A model generated the notes under the pieces. The model had not been told where the DNA came from. It worked only from the letters and a program-made list of their open reading frames with translations, and did not search any database. A stretch of 64,000 nt of DNA, from positions 2,294,001 through 2,358,000 of the forward strand of contig NC_071329.1 in the NCBI RefSeq assembly GCF_010183535.1, written 5' to 3'. The DNA is from Caenorhabditis remanei. Lineage: Eukaryota; Nematoda; Chromadorea; Rhabditida; Rhabditidae. Shown in pieces: positions 1 through 10,220 of the stretch (the first letter of the stretch is position 1; each line of letters begins with the position of its first letter). The position numbers and the translations under genes were made by a program.

Positions 1-435
1 ACACACACACAAACATACAGAATCTGGTGTTTGTTAATAGTAAAGATTCAGTGCCTTGAAAAGTTATAAGAACTAAAACGAATGAAAACGCTGAAAAGAA
101 ACTGATTTTCATTGGAATTTTTATTAAAAATAAAGTGAGCAATATGTGAAAAAATCCACGTGAAAAAATGTAAATGAAAAAAGAAAAGAAAAATGCAACT
201 ACATACGATACATGTACGATAGATGAAAACATACACAGAGTGTTTGTGGACTTACACACCGTACTCACTTCCAGATTTGTCAACATATTCAAAAAAAAAT
301 TCAGTGCTTTTCTGCTTATTTCTGACAATTTGTGATCTGAAAAAGATTATTTATAAAGGGAACAGTTGAAAACAAGGTTGAATTCACAAATCGTCACAAG
401 AATACCGTAGAAAAAAAGAACCAACAATTTGAGAA
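1..435. other. Gene-free left edge, downstream of the BTB-MATH gene
   Basis: AT-rich sequence with a short AC microsatellite at the very start. The stretch around 110-290 resembles 1640-1735 (shared words GTGAGCAA, GAGTGTTTG and CGTAC-CTC), so a repeat or a duplicated 3' flank lies on both sides of the gene. On the minus strand an AATAAA (plus-strand TTTATT near 119-124) could serve as a distant poly(A) signal. No other gene is seen. Confidence 0.5.
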
Positions 436-1507
436 TTAGAACAATTTGATAAGACGGTCGAGAGCTTTCGCTTTGGCACTATCCGACAACTTTTTGTATT
501 CTGGAGACTGGTCCAATTTCTTTGCTTTCTCCACGGTATTCAGTCCACGAATACACTTTTCGAGAAGTTTTGGCATCACATACTCGTCAGCCATCCACAA
601 CATCTTCTCACTATTGATTTTCGAGTTGTATAGAAGATGATATTCGATTATGTTGATAACTGAAGAAACCAGAAAACGACTGGCCATTTCTAACAGCTTA
701 TCTACAGTACTATCATTTGGAAACACTGGATTTGGGTAGAAACTGCTGAGAAGTAGAGCGAAATCATCGAAAGAAACGTCTTCAATCGGAATTTCATCCA
801 TTTGTCCTTCTTTGAAATTCGAAGAGAAGAGAGCGCTGAAGTATTCGGAGTGGTAGGAAAGGAACTGAAAAACGTAATTTTAGGGAAAATTCTTAATAAT
901 AGCTGATACAGAAATCGAGTTTTTCATTTATTCTACTAAAAAGGAAAACGTGAATAAAAGCTAGCAACAATTTGCTAATATGAACTCACCGCTTTGCTCA
1001 CATGAAGCTTTTTTCCGTCGACAACTAAAATCGCATCGTTTTTATCGGAAGGCAGAAACAAGTTGTCGTAATCTCGTTTTTCAGGAGCTGGAGCGTAGTG
1101 AGGAATGAGAGAATATTGATAGTAACAAGTATCGTAGCTATAATTGCATTCAATTTGCTGTGTGATCACTTGGTTGTCTTCTGTGATTTTGATTGCAATC
1201 TTCTGTGCGTCGAAGTAATTATTCACAGAGTAGATTGTGATCTGTCCAGTGATCTCATCGACTCCTTCGCTTTTGGGTTTTTCCCAGTCAAATATCCAGG
1301 TCAAATTAATTTGATAGTTGTTGTACTTTCCGCTCCAGACACTGAAAAAATGACTCGTTCCAATCATTCTTTGGCCCTGTTCTTTCATTTTTTGATGAGA
1401 AATATGACTTACCATTTGATTCCGTGATGGGTCTTCGTCTCCAAAATATTGGTGTTGCCATTGATCTCATAAGTACCACTTTTATACTCGATTGCGTCAC
1501 CCAGCAT
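436..1507 (-). CDS. BTB and MATH domain protein (bath family)
   Basis: Three exons on the minus strand: 1507-1413, 1341-990 and 864-436, joined by GT..AG introns, giving 291 residues with a continuous frame. The N-terminal part (about residues 10-120) has the MATH pattern VWSGKYNNYQINLTW and later CNYSYDTCYYQY. The BTB/POZ domain starts near residue 125 with DAILVVDGKKLHVSKAFLS, followed by HSEYFSALFSS and a BTB helix set, and ends in a BACK-like helical tail. In worms such proteins are mostly substrate adaptors for cullin-3 ubiquitin ligases (established for MEL-26); the substrate here is unknown. The start was taken at the ATG 32 codons before the first intron; a further 5' exon cannot be excluded. 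These genes form fast-evolving clusters, which fits the repeat-rich setting. The family call is strong and the exact 5' end is less sure. Confidence 0.88.
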
Positions 1508-1738
1508 TTTCGTTAAATTTTCTTGCAATTGTTGCTATTGAAATACATAGAAATTGAAAAATTTTGTATGTAAATGATCGCAAACCCATTTTACGGGGAA
1601 AAAACTATTTGGAAACCAAAAAAATCAAGACTTTTCGCTGAAAAATCTTTTTATAAAAATTAAAGTGAGCAAAATTATCAAACAACGGAGAGTGTTTGCG
1701 GACTTGCGTACCGTACCCTCTTCTAAAAATTGTTATCG

Positions 1739-1895
1739 CTATTATAAATTCACGGTCTGCCGCCGCAGGGTGTTGCTGACAGCATGAAAATCGTAATAGA
1801 TAACAGTTTCTCACCCATTTCAACTACGAGACTCATCAGAACAAGTTTCATGCGCCTCTAACACCCTGCGGCTGCAGACCGTGTGAATTTATAAT
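1739..1895. repeat. Palindromic MITE-like repeat
   Basis: Imperfect inverted repeat: the left arm (TTCACGGTCTGCCGCCGCAG, then GGGTGTT) is answered on the right by AACACCCTGCGGCTGCAG and ACCGTGTGAATT. The arms are about 50 bp each, and ATTATAAATT and AATTTATAAT close the ends. Non-coding; it resembles a small foldback element. Confidence 0.75.
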
Positions 1896-2386
1896 ACCAG
1901 TCGGTCGGTCAACCTCCTTCCCTACACCACCCTTCTTAGTTTTTCAGCGCCTGCGGCACTTCTCTAATGGTTCAAACAATTATAGCAGTGGGAAAAGTTT
2001 AAGCTTTCCAATGTCAGAAAATTTGACAAGGGAGAAACCGAGGGAAGGTAGGGACGAATTAAAACGGAGGACGTTTGGCAACCGGGGACAGTTTAGAGCC
2101 AAAACTGATATCGATACCTTAAAAAATTGTGTTCCCGATTCCGACCGAAAGAATGGTCTCTCCTCACGTTTTCAAATTTCCAGTCATGCTGCCCACTGAC
2201 TGACAATGTAAGGTGAAATAGAAATGAACAAAAATCAATAATTTATTATTAAAACACATTTCAGCGCAGATCATTCCAGGAATCAAGGTTGTGGTGCTTG
2301 AGTTCGTGGTGTGCGAAACACATGTCCCATTCCGTTATTTCGTTTTCAGCAATTGAAAGATGGTATTATAGCAGAATGTTTTTCCT
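1896..2386. other. No gene seen
   Basis: Between the palindrome and the first family-A element I see only a short chance ORF (2011-2199) with no recognisable pattern or initiation context. Confidence 0.4.
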
Positions 2387-2627
2387 GACTCCTGGGAAGA
2401 GCGCGCACCACTTTTTGTGGTCATAGGCAATGCGTATTAGCTCCTAGGAAAAACCAAAGGCCTGTGACTCTAAAAGTGGTGCGCGCTCTTCCCAGGAGCC
2501 ATTACGCAGAGTACGCAGAAATGTTTCCACTTGACGTAAGACGTAGACAATCTCCCATCTCATTCTGCCTTCCCAGACTGCCTACTGTATGGCTGGTCAC
2601 CCTGTTCTCCCTTGATTATTATTGAAT
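2387..2627. mobile_element. Family-A palindromic MITE, copy 1 (left arm truncated)
   Basis: Contains the family hallmark CTCCTGGGAAGAGCGCGCAC and its inverse GTGCGCGCTCTTCCCAGGAG around a central loop. The right arm runs ACGCAGAGTACGCAG, GTTTCCACTTGACGTAAG, GACTGCCTACTGTATGGCTG and ends in ATTATTGAATT. The outer left arm is missing. Confidence 0.85.
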
Positions 2628-2769
2628 TCTAAATTCCCTCTATTCTCCTCCTATCAACATACACCCATGTTCCTCTCCAATGGTCCCAAATCTGTAAGTT
2701 TCATTTTCATTAACGATTCCTAGTTTCCAGTTTCGACAATTAATAACATTATCGATTTCAGCTTTTCAA

Positions 2770-3198
2770 GAGATTCGATTATAGAATTGGACTTGATGCA
2801 GCGCAAAAGCTTAGTCACAAGCTTGTTTGTGGACACACTTCTCGACACTACCAGCTATCGATTTGTGGAACTGAAAACCCAACCAGACGTTAGTTTGGCT
2901 TGCATCACTTCTGATGAATTCAAGTACGCAGATATTATTGTTCACGACATAATGAAATCATGGATAAGATAAAAGGCACCCTGCGTCACCCCTCACCTTG
3001 GCCAGTTTACGTCGATACGGAGTCATGGATACATTTGATCATGGCTCAAAGCTGGCGTTGATTACCGCATTTGATGTAAGAACGCGAACGGTCTTCTTAT
3101 TCCGCACTGTTCAAGTCTCAAAAAGTCAGCTAGAGAACATCAAGTGGGAGATTAACAATCTTGGCCGAAAGGTTTTGACATTCGGGAAAAGGACTTGA
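2770..3198 (+). pseudogene. Decayed mobile-element ORF, related to 11206-11330
   Basis: Two overlapping open stretches (2787-2972 and 2998-3198) in different frames. The segment TTSYRFVELKTQPDVSL recurs almost identically at 11255-11320, and the preceding RIGLDA.. segment recurs again at 12870-12900 next to Polinton polymerase sequence. The second part contains HGSKLALITAFDVRTRTVF. Frame changes and lack of splice structure suggest remains of a repeated gene. I do not recognise the product; proximity of its relatives to polymerase fragments suggests a Polinton-type cargo or structural gene, which is inference only. Confidence 0.4.
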
Positions 3199-3489
3199 AT
3201 TCTTTTTGAAAAATCTTAATTGTTCCCTTTTTCATCACTTCTTTTTGATTGTCGATTTTTCATTTTAACAATAAAACTTTTTAAATAATAACAACCTGTT
3301 TTTGCATAAAGGCATTTCTTCCCAGAGCCATCTTTTCATTACTACATGCTGATTGACCTTCACATTCATAATCTTGATTGCCCCTCCGTATTGTTCTCAT
3401 CGTTAGTATTCAAAAAAGTAGGTCACCAACCATACTATTTTTACGACATCTCTCTTGCCCCAACCCCTCAGTTTGGGAATAAAAGACCT

Positions 3490-3780
3490 GTCACTTCTCC
3501 TACACATCTTCCCTCTGACTGATGCCAACTCGTCTCTTTTATATGAATAATCTACCGAGTTTTGTTGTTATCAGAGATAATGATGCTGTAAATGAGTCCA
3601 ACTGGTTGAGAGCCATAATATATATATCCGAGATAAACAGAAAAGAACTAGCTTCAGTTTCATACTTGCCGTGAGCAATATTACGTTATCGGTGCTGCAA
3701 ACTCACAAGTTTATTTAGGGAAGACGGAATCAATTTAATATTTGAAAGGAGTAATTGATCGAGAACTAACGATGAGAACA
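3490..3780. repeat. Dispersed repeat D, copy 1
   Basis: About 290 bp similar to 13395-13690: both hold CTTCCCTCTGACTGATGCCA, then ATCAGAGATAATGATG, GGTTGAGAGCC, and GAATCAATTTAATATTTG near the end. In both places the repeat lies next to helicase-derived sequence. Confidence 0.75.
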
Positions 3781-3964
3781 ACAACAATACGAAGGTCAAT
3801 CAAGCTTATGAATGAGAAGGTCAAGTCATACCATATATCTGTTTTTTTCTCTTCTTATGTAGTAATGAGAAGATGGGTCTGGGAAGAAACGTCTTTAATG
3901 CAATAATAGGTTTTTATTATTTTTAAAAGTTTTATTGCTCAAATGAAAAATCGACAATTGAAAA

Positions 3965-4565
3965 GAAATCCTTGTGACCTGCCCCATTGACTAGTCGATC
4001 GCGAATGCTGATGTTCCGGCGGAGCATGACACGAGATCCCACTGCGATTGTGAGTTATGGAGGCAAGCCACCATGCATCATAGTATCACAATATTTGCCG
4101 GGCGTCAAAAAGATCTTCTTCAGCTTCTTCAATGGATCGGTCAATGTTTTCTTCCGACTTCTTTTTTGCCAAGGACGCGTTGTCGAGAGCACGTTTAATC
4201 GTTGATGTAGCTCTGTAATCCACGCCATCGATAGCAGCAATCGTCACTGTCTCCACCTGGATCAACCTCAACACTTCTGTGTTCATTTCATCGACTTCAT
4301 CGGTAATTGTTGATTGTGAGTCCTTGAGCTTTGTGGATAGTCGTACCGTAGGCAATAACTAGTGGGAACTGGGTCCGCGTCATCATTTCATCCTTATGTC
4401 TGAACAATGCTAGAGGGAAGGAATGATTGCGGTCGTTGAATTGGACATGAATCCAGTCCACTACTCCTTGATCGTTCTTCACAATCCTTGTGACCTGCTC
4501 CATTGACTAGTCGATCGCGAACGAGATCCAACAGCGATTGTGAGTTGTGGAGGCAAGCCACCATG
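3965..4565 (-). pseudogene. Pif1/Helitron-type helicase C-terminal fragment, rearranged
   Basis: Minus-strand reading contains the late motifs of Pif1-family helicases: GSRVMLRRNISIRDRLVNGA (3975-4050), VTRIVKNDQGVVDWI, then QFPLVIAYGTTIHKAQGLT (4340-4410), which matches the terminal motif (FPL..AY..TIHK.QG.T). The order is scrambled: the RDRLVN block occurs once at about 3990-4050 and again, with an internal deletion, at 4500-4560, and an unrelated coiled-coil-like frame (4086-4355) intervenes. Such helicases are carried by Helitrons and some large DNA transposons; the host element cannot be told from this fragment. No intact gene remains. A smaller copy lies at 13745-13815. Confidence 0.72.
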
Positions 4566-4677
4566 CATCAAAATATCACAATTTTGAAGTGAAAGTGGCT
4601 GAAATGAAGTGAAATGAGTTAAAAACTTTAGTATAAAATTACCTTACCTTGTACAGATCAATAATAAGGAGAATTAG

Positions 4678-5010
4678 TATTCAATAAGAATCAGGGAAGA
4701 AGAGGGGCGACCAGCCATACAGTAGGCAGTCAATAAGGCAGAATGAGATGGGAGATCGTCTATGGCTTACCTCAAGTGGAAACATTTCTGCGTACTCTGC
4801 GTATTGGCTCCTGGGAAGAGCGCGCACCACTTTTTAGGGTAACAGCCACTGTGGGTCTTGGCTTCTGGGAAAACTCTAGGCCACTGACCCTAAAAAGTGG
4901 TGCGCGCTCTTCCCAGGAGCCATTACGCAGAGTACGCAGAAATGTTTCCACTTGACGTAAGCCGTAGACGATCTCCCCATCTCATTCTGTCGTCCAGACT
5001 GCCTACTGTC
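4678..5010. mobile_element. Family-A palindromic MITE, copy 2 (complete)
   Basis: Near-complete foldback: the left end TATTCAATAAGAATC, then CAGCCATACAGTAGGCAGT, GAGCGCGCACCACTTTTT, a central loop, and the mirror GTGGTGCGCGCTC to GACTGCCTACTG. The right arm passes directly into the leader of the TFIIS-N-like ORF at 5046, so the MITE forms the left end of a larger composite (4678-6938). Confidence 0.85.
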
Positions 5011-5045
5011 TTACTGCTCTCTTATTTTCTATCCCGTCTACCAAT

Positions 5046-5522
5046 ATGGCCCCACGACCAATCCCCCACTCTATTCTCTCTTCTTCGGCTACCCTTATCC
5101 CAGTCACCCGTCCCCACCCTATCCAGAAGACCCCTCTCGAGACTTCTGCCGAAAAAGTTGCCAGATATTCGAAGATTCTGAAGCACTCCAACAGTCGTCA
5201 TGCTGTTAGTCATGCTCTTCTCAGACTCGCTCAACTGAACTGCCCTATGAGAGTGTTCGAAAAATGCAAGACGGAAAAGAGACTGCAGAGATTCGAAGGA
5301 AATGTTGAGTGCCTGTATCAAATCAACATTCTGAAACGGAAATTCGAGGAGCTCCGTCGCAAAGAAGAATCCGAGAAGTTTGGAAAGAAATCATCTAAGT
5401 TGGAGTTGAAGGAGGAGGAGTACGACCCGGAGTTCTCAGGATCCAATGGACTGAAGACTACAATAATGGAGACGTATGCAGAGTACAAACCAACACCGAT
5501 TATTAGAAAATTCAATCGATAA
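5046..5522 (+). CDS. Repeat-borne TFIIS-N/LW-like protein, copy 1
   Basis: Intronless ORF of 158 residues, first of four intact homologous copies. A proline-rich leader (residues 1-35) is followed by a helical region (about 38-115). Its pattern LLRLAQLNCPMRVFEKCKTE..LQRF..N and a late LKRKFEELRRKEE resemble the TFIIS N-terminal (LW) domain found in TFIIS, elongin A and Med26. In those proteins the domain docks on transcription-elongation partners. This is a pattern match by eye, not a search. A charged stretch and a conserved tail ending PTPIIRKFNR follow. Compared with the copy at 8734, many differences are third-base or synonymous (CGT versus AGA for Arg, GAA/GAG, GCT/GCC, TGC/TGT), so the protein has been under constraint. 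It lies between a MITE and an inverted partner at 6744-6268, tail to tail. Confidence 0.7.
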   Translation: MAPRPIPHSILSSSATLIPVTRPHPIQKTPLETSAEKVARYSKILKHSNSRHAVSHALLRLAQLNCPMRVFEKCKTEKRLQRFEGNVECLYQINILKRKFEELRRKEESEKFGKKSSKLELKEEEYDPEFSGSNGLKTTIMETYAEYKPTPIIRKFNR

Positions 5523-6267
5523 ATGATCTCAGGATTTATTTTGTTTGTTTATGTCTTTTTAATTATTTCTGGCATTCGATTGTTATTCTCATTCCCTCAA
5601 TCAATAAATCTTAATAATAATAAAAAAGTGTACTGTTTCTAGCATTTCTTTAAGGTCGAAAAAATCAGCAAACTTGTCCCCATCCGTTTTGAATCAAAAT
5701 TTGAAAAAGTTAAGTTTTCGAGTTCTCAACATGTTAGGGGTGTCCCTCAGGGGCATTCTCGCACTGCGTTCCTTCCCATCGATTAAGGAAATGTGACGAT
5801 AGGATGCATAGTTAAGGGTCACATGGGAATGTTTGTCTTCACATATGGTTACAGTGCGAGAAAAAAACGTGTGTGAACGTCGTTATAAATATTGACTTCT
5901 TTACTAAAAAGAATCTTATACATGGAAACTAAATCAATAACAACAATCCTATATTCAAGAGAAAACTATCACAATGTTTGACGAACTCGAAATGAGAGTT
6001 GTTATGAACTGAACAGGTTTCTAAGTTTGGGAGTTTGTTTCAGTCAACTTTTGTAAGCGGTGGGTACTAACAACCCGAATCTTAAACCGTCCGAATTAAA
6101 ACTGGTATACTGATAAGAATGCTGACTGTTTTTCCATTGAAGAAATGCTAGCAACAGTACACTTTTTTATTATTATTATGATTTATTGATTGAGGGAATG
6201 AGAATAACAATCGAATGACAGAAATAATAAAAAAGACAGAAGCAAACAAAATAATTCGTGAGATCAT
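5523..6267. repeat. Spacer of foldback composite 1
   Basis: Inverted 3' flanks of the two ORFs (CTCATTCCCTCAATCAAT near 5590 and its mirror near 6185) enclose unique sequence and half of a hairpin: CTCGCACTGC at about 5757 and GCAGTGCGAG-type sequence at about 5850. The fuller version is at 9640-9820. Confidence 0.6.
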
Positions 6268-6744
6268 TTATTGGTTGAATTTTCTAATAATCGGTGTTGG
6301 TTTGTACTCTGCATACATCTCCATTATTGTAGTCTTCAGTCCGTTGGATCCTGAGAACTCCGGGTCGTACTCCTCCTCCTTCAACTCCAACTTAGCTGCT
6401 TTCTTTCCAAACTCCTCGGATTCTTCTTTACGACGGAGCTCCTCAAATTTCCGTTTGAGAATATTGACCTGATACAGGCACTCAACATTTCCTTCAAATC
6501 TCTTCAGTCTCTTTTCCGTTTGACATGTCTCAAATACCGTCATAGGGCAGTTCAGTTGGGCGAGTCTGAGAAGAGCATGACTAACAGCATGACGGCAGTT
6601 GGAGTGCTTCAGAATCTTTGAATATTTGGCGACTTTCTCGGCAGAAGTCTCGAGAGGGGTCTTCTGGATAGGATGGGGACGGGTGGCTGGGATAAGGGTA
6701 GCCGAAGAAGAGAGAATAGAGTGGGGGATTGGTCGTGGGGCCAT
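6268..6744 (-). CDS. Repeat-borne TFIIS-N/LW-like protein, copy 2
   Basis: Intact 158-residue ORF on the opposite strand to copy 1, their 3' ends facing each other about 745 bp apart. It has the same layout: proline-rich leader, LW-like helical region with LAQLNCPMTVFETCQTE, basic-acidic stretch and tail PTPIIRKFNQ. Differences from copy 1 are scattered single codons with no stop or frameshift. Its upstream side leads back into a family-A arm (6775-6938), so promoter activity, if any, would come from the MITE arms. Function unknown; the LW-like assignment rests on residue spacing only. Confidence 0.7.
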   Translation of the reverse strand: MAPRPIPHSILSSSATLIPATRPHPIQKTPLETSAEKVAKYSKILKHSNCRHAVSHALLRLAQLNCPMTVFETCQTEKRLKRFEGNVECLYQVNILKRKFEELRRKEESEEFGKKAAKLELKEEEYDPEFSGSNGLKTTIMEMYAEYKPTPIIRKFNQ

Positions 6745-6774
6745 ATTGGTAGACGGGATAGAAAATAAGAGAGC

Positions 6775-6938
6775 AATAAGACAGTAGGCAGTCTCGAAGG
6801 CAGAATGAGATGGAGAGATCGTCTACGGCTTACGTCAAATTGAAACATTTCTGCGTACTCTGCGTATTGGCTCCTGGGAAGAGCGCGCACCACTTTTAGG
6901 GTAATATGCCTAGAGTTTTCCCAGGAGCCAAGGTGCAG
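6775..6938. mobile_element. Family-A MITE arm, copy 3
   Basis: Contains CAGTAGGCAGTC, GAGATCGTCTACGGCTTACG, TGCGTACTCTGCGTATTGG and CTCCTGGGAAGAGCGCGCAC, with a shortened inverse arm ending TTTTCCCAGGAGCC. It is the right boundary of foldback composite 1. Confidence 0.8.
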
Positions 6939-6989
6939 TGTCTATGGAAGTGTCAATAACTAAGTGAAACAATTATTGACTAAACTTTC

Positions 6990-7223
6990 AGGTACAATCG
7001 CACTTCCGAATCACCTCTAGTTATTATTCCGATTATGAACTCAGTATTCAACATCAATATCTATTTTGACGACGACGAAATGGATACAATCGTCGAAATT
7101 GAAGCAAAACAATTGAAACGACAGAAAGATGCAGTCCAGCCTGTGTGCAATAAGAAGACAAAAAGTTGCATAAATTTCATTTTTCAACAAATTTATCTTT
7201 TTTACTTAAAAAATGATTCTTAA
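6990..7223 (+). pseudogene. Unrecognised coding fragment
   Basis: After a good acceptor (ACTTTCAG at about 6991) the frame stays open to a stop at 7223; the ATG at 7035 starts a 62-residue reading with an acidic stretch (YFDDDEMDTIVEIEAKQ) and a basic tail. No partner exon was found upstream and no family is recognised. It may be a fragment of a cargo gene or chance. Confidence 0.25.
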
Positions 7224-7384
7224 AAATTGATTTTTCCACTGTACAGCTTAATTGCTTAATTGGAGACCGATACTTTAGAAAAGTCTAACAATCTTTTATT
7301 ATCGACACATATGCTAAAAATCTAAAAATCAAAAAATCGCGCGCATATCTCATTCTCTTTGGTTGCTTTGGTGGAAGAGTTTTT

Positions 7385-7560
7385 CCGCGCGACCGTGTAG
7401 TCCTCTCGGATAAGATCTTTGCCCAATTCCTCGTTTTCTCACTCTTAGTTTCTCAACTTTTTTTGATATGAAAATTGGAAAATTACATTATCCTTTTTCC
7501 AAAAAAAAACTGCTGATTCTGACGGAAATAAAATAGTGTAACAACCTCAAAATCACAAAA
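7385..7560. repeat. Dispersed repeat C, copy 1
   Basis: Shares GTAGTCCTCTCGGA, CCCAATTCCTCG and the trailing AACCTCAAAATCAC region with 8287-8455 and, inverted, 13230-13375. The first part resembles one arm of the TGTCCGAGAGGACTACACG hairpin family seen again near 48-52 kb. Confidence 0.65.
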
Positions 7561-7624
7561 AAATAATAATTTGTTTAACAAATGGTCAGTTAACAAGTGA
7601 AGAGAGTTATATCAGGCGTGTGGA

Positions 7625-7888
7625 CTATTTTTGGTGTGCAGGTTTTGTATGTAGCAATGTTGCTACGAGCATTTCACATCCGTCGACGGAGAGAGTTCCG
7701 TTTGATTCCGTGAAGACTGCTAGACGTGAGGTTTTATAGTAGGAATACAACTCTCCATTGTTGATAAAATTTCCGACTGGAGCAATCTGAAATCGAAAAG
7801 CTTGAAACAAAATGTGAAAAAAAACCAATTTTACGTTTCCATATACTCTTGTTGGATTGTTCCAAATTGTCAGCACATATTTGGACAC
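7625..7888 (-). pseudogene. Two-exon gene fragment of unknown family
   Basis: Minus strand: exon part up to 7835 (…LTIWNNPTRVYGN), a 48-bp intron with GTAAAATTGG donor and CGATTTCAG acceptor, then 7786-7625 (IAPVGNFINNGELYSYYK..SNGTLSVDGCEMLVATLL..). The frame is continuous across the splice and ends at a normal stop. Upstream of RTTVSKYV the frame hits a stop, so the 5' part is missing. No family recognised. It lies between repeat C and a lone family-A end at 7974-8035 and may be element cargo. Confidence 0.4.
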
Positions 7889-7973
7889 TGTCGTTCTTCA
7901 AAATGGTATTGATGTGGTCTTGCTTCCATAAGAATATCAGTGGCAGACAGGAGATAGGAGTCAGATGAATAGA

Positions 7974-8035
7974 GGAATTAGTGTTCAATAAGAATCAGTC
8001 AAGGAGAGAGGGGGACCAGCCATACAGTAGGCAGT
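7974..8035. mobile_element. Lone family-A terminal segment
   Basis: ATTCAATAAGAATCAG, then GGACCAGCCATACAGTAGGC, equals the outer left end of family A. It is followed by unrelated sequence, so only the terminus remains. Confidence 0.75.
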
Positions 8036-8286
8036 CTGTGTGTTTAACTGGTAGTGGTAATAATATTTATTGAAGCTAAAATAGAGACGCACGCCTCTGC
8101 TTTTATACTGACAAGAGGCGGAGCTTAAACATAGATGTGTTGGTGGAAGAATGTAATAATAAAAGATAGAATGATTCAAGGTTCAGACCCTATGAATCAT
8201 TTGATTGGGAGTGGGAGAGGAAGCGGAAAGAAAAGTGGGAGAGTGTAAAGTACACAATCGAGCACAATTGTCCATGGCAGACTCTT

Positions 8287-8455
8287 GGGAAGATGTAGTC
8301 CTCTCGGACAAGATGTTTTCCCAATTCCTCGTTTCCTCTCTTGTCGTTTTTCAACTGTTTTCCGATATGAAAGTTGGAAAAATACAATATCTTTTCCAAA
8401 AGTAGGTTGATTCTCAAAGAAATACGGTGTAAAAATCTGTATACTACAAAAAATC
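8287..8455. repeat. Dispersed repeat C, copy 2
   Basis: GTAGTCCTCTCGGACAAGATG, CCCAATTCCTCGTTTCC and the TTTTCCGATATGAAAGTTGG region parallel 7385-7560; the 3' part with AAATCAATAATTTATT is also shared with 2230-2250. Confidence 0.65.
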
Positions 8456-8479
8456 AATAATTTATTTACAAAACACATC

Positions 8480-8699
8480 CGCGTACTCTGCGTAGTTGGC
8501 TCCTGGGAAGAGCGCACACCACTTTTAGGGTAATAGGCACTGCATCTTGGCTCCTGGGAAAACTCTAGGTCTATGACACTAAGAAGTGGTGCGCGCTCTT
8601 CCCAGGAGCCAATACGCAAAGTACGCAGATATGTTTCCACTTGACGTAAGCCATGGACGATCTCCCATCTCATTCTGCTTTCCCAACTGCCTACTGTCT
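8480..8699. mobile_element. Family-A palindromic MITE, copy 4
   Basis: Both arms of the GAGCGCGCACCACTT hairpin are present, and the right arm leads into the next TFIIS-N-like ORF. Left end of foldback composite 2 (8480-11053). Confidence 0.82.
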
Positions 8700-8733
8700 T
8701 ATTGCTCTCTTATTTTCTATCCCGTCTACCAAT

Positions 8734-9210
8734 ATGGCCCCACGACCAATCCCCCACTCTATTCTCTCTTCTTCGGCTACCCTTATCCCAGCCACTCGTC
8801 CTCACCCTATCCAGAAGACCCCTCTCGAGACTTCTGCCGAGAAAGTCGCGAAGTATTCGAAGATTCTGAAGCTTTCCAACTGTAGACATGCTATTAGTCA
8901 TGCTCTTCTCAGACTCGCCCAACTGAACTGTCCGATGAGGGTATTTGAGACATGTAAGACGGAAAAGAGACTGCAGAGATTCGAAGGAAATGTTGAGTGC
9001 CTGTATCAGGTCAATATTCTGAAACGGAAATTCGAGGAGCACCGTCGTAAAGAAGAATTCGAAAAGTTTGGAAAGAAAGCAGCTAAGTTGGAGTTGAAGA
9101 AGGAGGAGTACGACCCGGAGTTCTCAGGATCCAACGGACTGAAGACTACAATAATGGAGATGTATGCAGAGTACAAACCAACACCGATTATTCGGAAATT
9201 CAACCGATAA
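8734..9210 (+). CDS. Repeat-borne TFIIS-N/LW-like protein, copy 3
   Basis: Third intact copy. The conserved 158-residue reading starts at the ATG at 8734; here an in-frame ATG at 8653 would add 27 residues (a hydrophobic AYCLIALLFSIP stretch encoded by the MITE arm). I prefer 8734 because only that start is shared by all copies. The LW-like core reads LLRLAQLNCPMRVFETCKTE with RLQRFEGN following. Against copy 1, runs of synonymous changes (GAA-GAG, GTT-GTC, CGT-AGA, AGA-AGG, TTC-TTT) outnumber replacements. It is the plus-strand member of the second tail-to-tail pair. Confidence 0.72.
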   Translation: MAPRPIPHSILSSSATLIPATRPHPIQKTPLETSAEKVAKYSKILKLSNCRHAISHALLRLAQLNCPMRVFETCKTEKRLQRFEGNVECLYQVNILKRKFEEHRRKEEFEKFGKKAAKLELKKEEYDPEFSGSNGLKTTIMEMYAEYKPTPIIRKFNR

Positions 9211-10220
9211 ATGATCTCAGGATTTATTTTGTTTGCTTCTGTCTTTTTAATTATTTCTGTTATTCGATTGTTATTCTCATTCCCTCAATCAATGAATCTT
9301 AATAATAATAATGAAAAGTGTACTGTTTCTAGCATTTCTTTAATGACACAAAAAATCAGCATTCTTATCAGTATACCAGTTTTAATCCGGATGGCTTCAG
9401 ATTCAGGTACCTTAGAAACTTGTTCAGTTCATACAATACATGGCTCCTAATCCTTATTTCTATATGTGTTGTGTTTTCCCATAACTACTTCAAATCTTTC
9501 TTTACAAACCTCATTTCTAGTTTGTCAAACATTGTGATAGTGTTCTCTCGGATATAGGCGTATTGTTATTGATTTAGTTTCCATGTATAAGATTCTTGTT
9601 AATAAAAAAGTCAATATTTATAACGTTGTTCACACACGTTTTTTGCTCGCACTGTAGCCATATGAGAAGACAAACATTTCCATGTGACCTTTAGCTATGC
9701 ATCCTATCGTCACATTTTCTTAATCCATGGGAAAGAGCACAGTGCGAGAATGCATAATTAAAGGTCATATGGGAATGTTCGTCTTCACATATTGTTGCAG
9801 TGCGAGCAAAAACGTGTGTGAACGTTGTTAGAAATATTGACTTCTTTACTAACAAGAATCTTATACATGGAAACTAAATCAATAACATTACGCCTATATT
9901 CAAGAGAGAAATGAGATTTGTAAGGAAATATGTGAAGTAAGGATCAGGAGCCAGGTACAGTATGAACTCAACAGGTTTCTAAGTTTGGGAGTTTGTTTCA
10001 GTCAACGTTTGTAAGCGGTAGGTACTAACAACCCGAATCTGAGACCGTCCGGATTGAAATTGGTATACTGATAAGAATGCTGAATGTTTTTGACCCTAAA
10101 CGAATGCTAGAAACAGTACACTTTTTTATTATTATGAAGATTTATTGATTGATTGAGGGAATGAGAATAACAATCGAATGACAGAAATAATTAGAAAGAC
10201 ATAAGCAAACAAAATATCAT
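9211..10220. repeat. Palindromic centre of foldback composite 2
   Basis: A long imperfect inverted repeat centred near 9725. ACACACGTTTTTTGCTCGCAC (9632 onward) is mirrored by GTGCGAGCAAAAACGTGTG near 9800, with CATCCTATCGTCACATTTTC between. Outer parts (TATACTGATAAGAATGCTGA, CAGTACACTTTTTTATT) mirror 9300-9400. No coding content. Confidence 0.75.

Noticed and set aside
8653..8733. 27-residue hydrophobic N-terminal extension of TFIIS-N-like copy 3 (signal peptide?)
   Set aside because: Encoded by the MITE arm and present with a start codon in only one of four copies.
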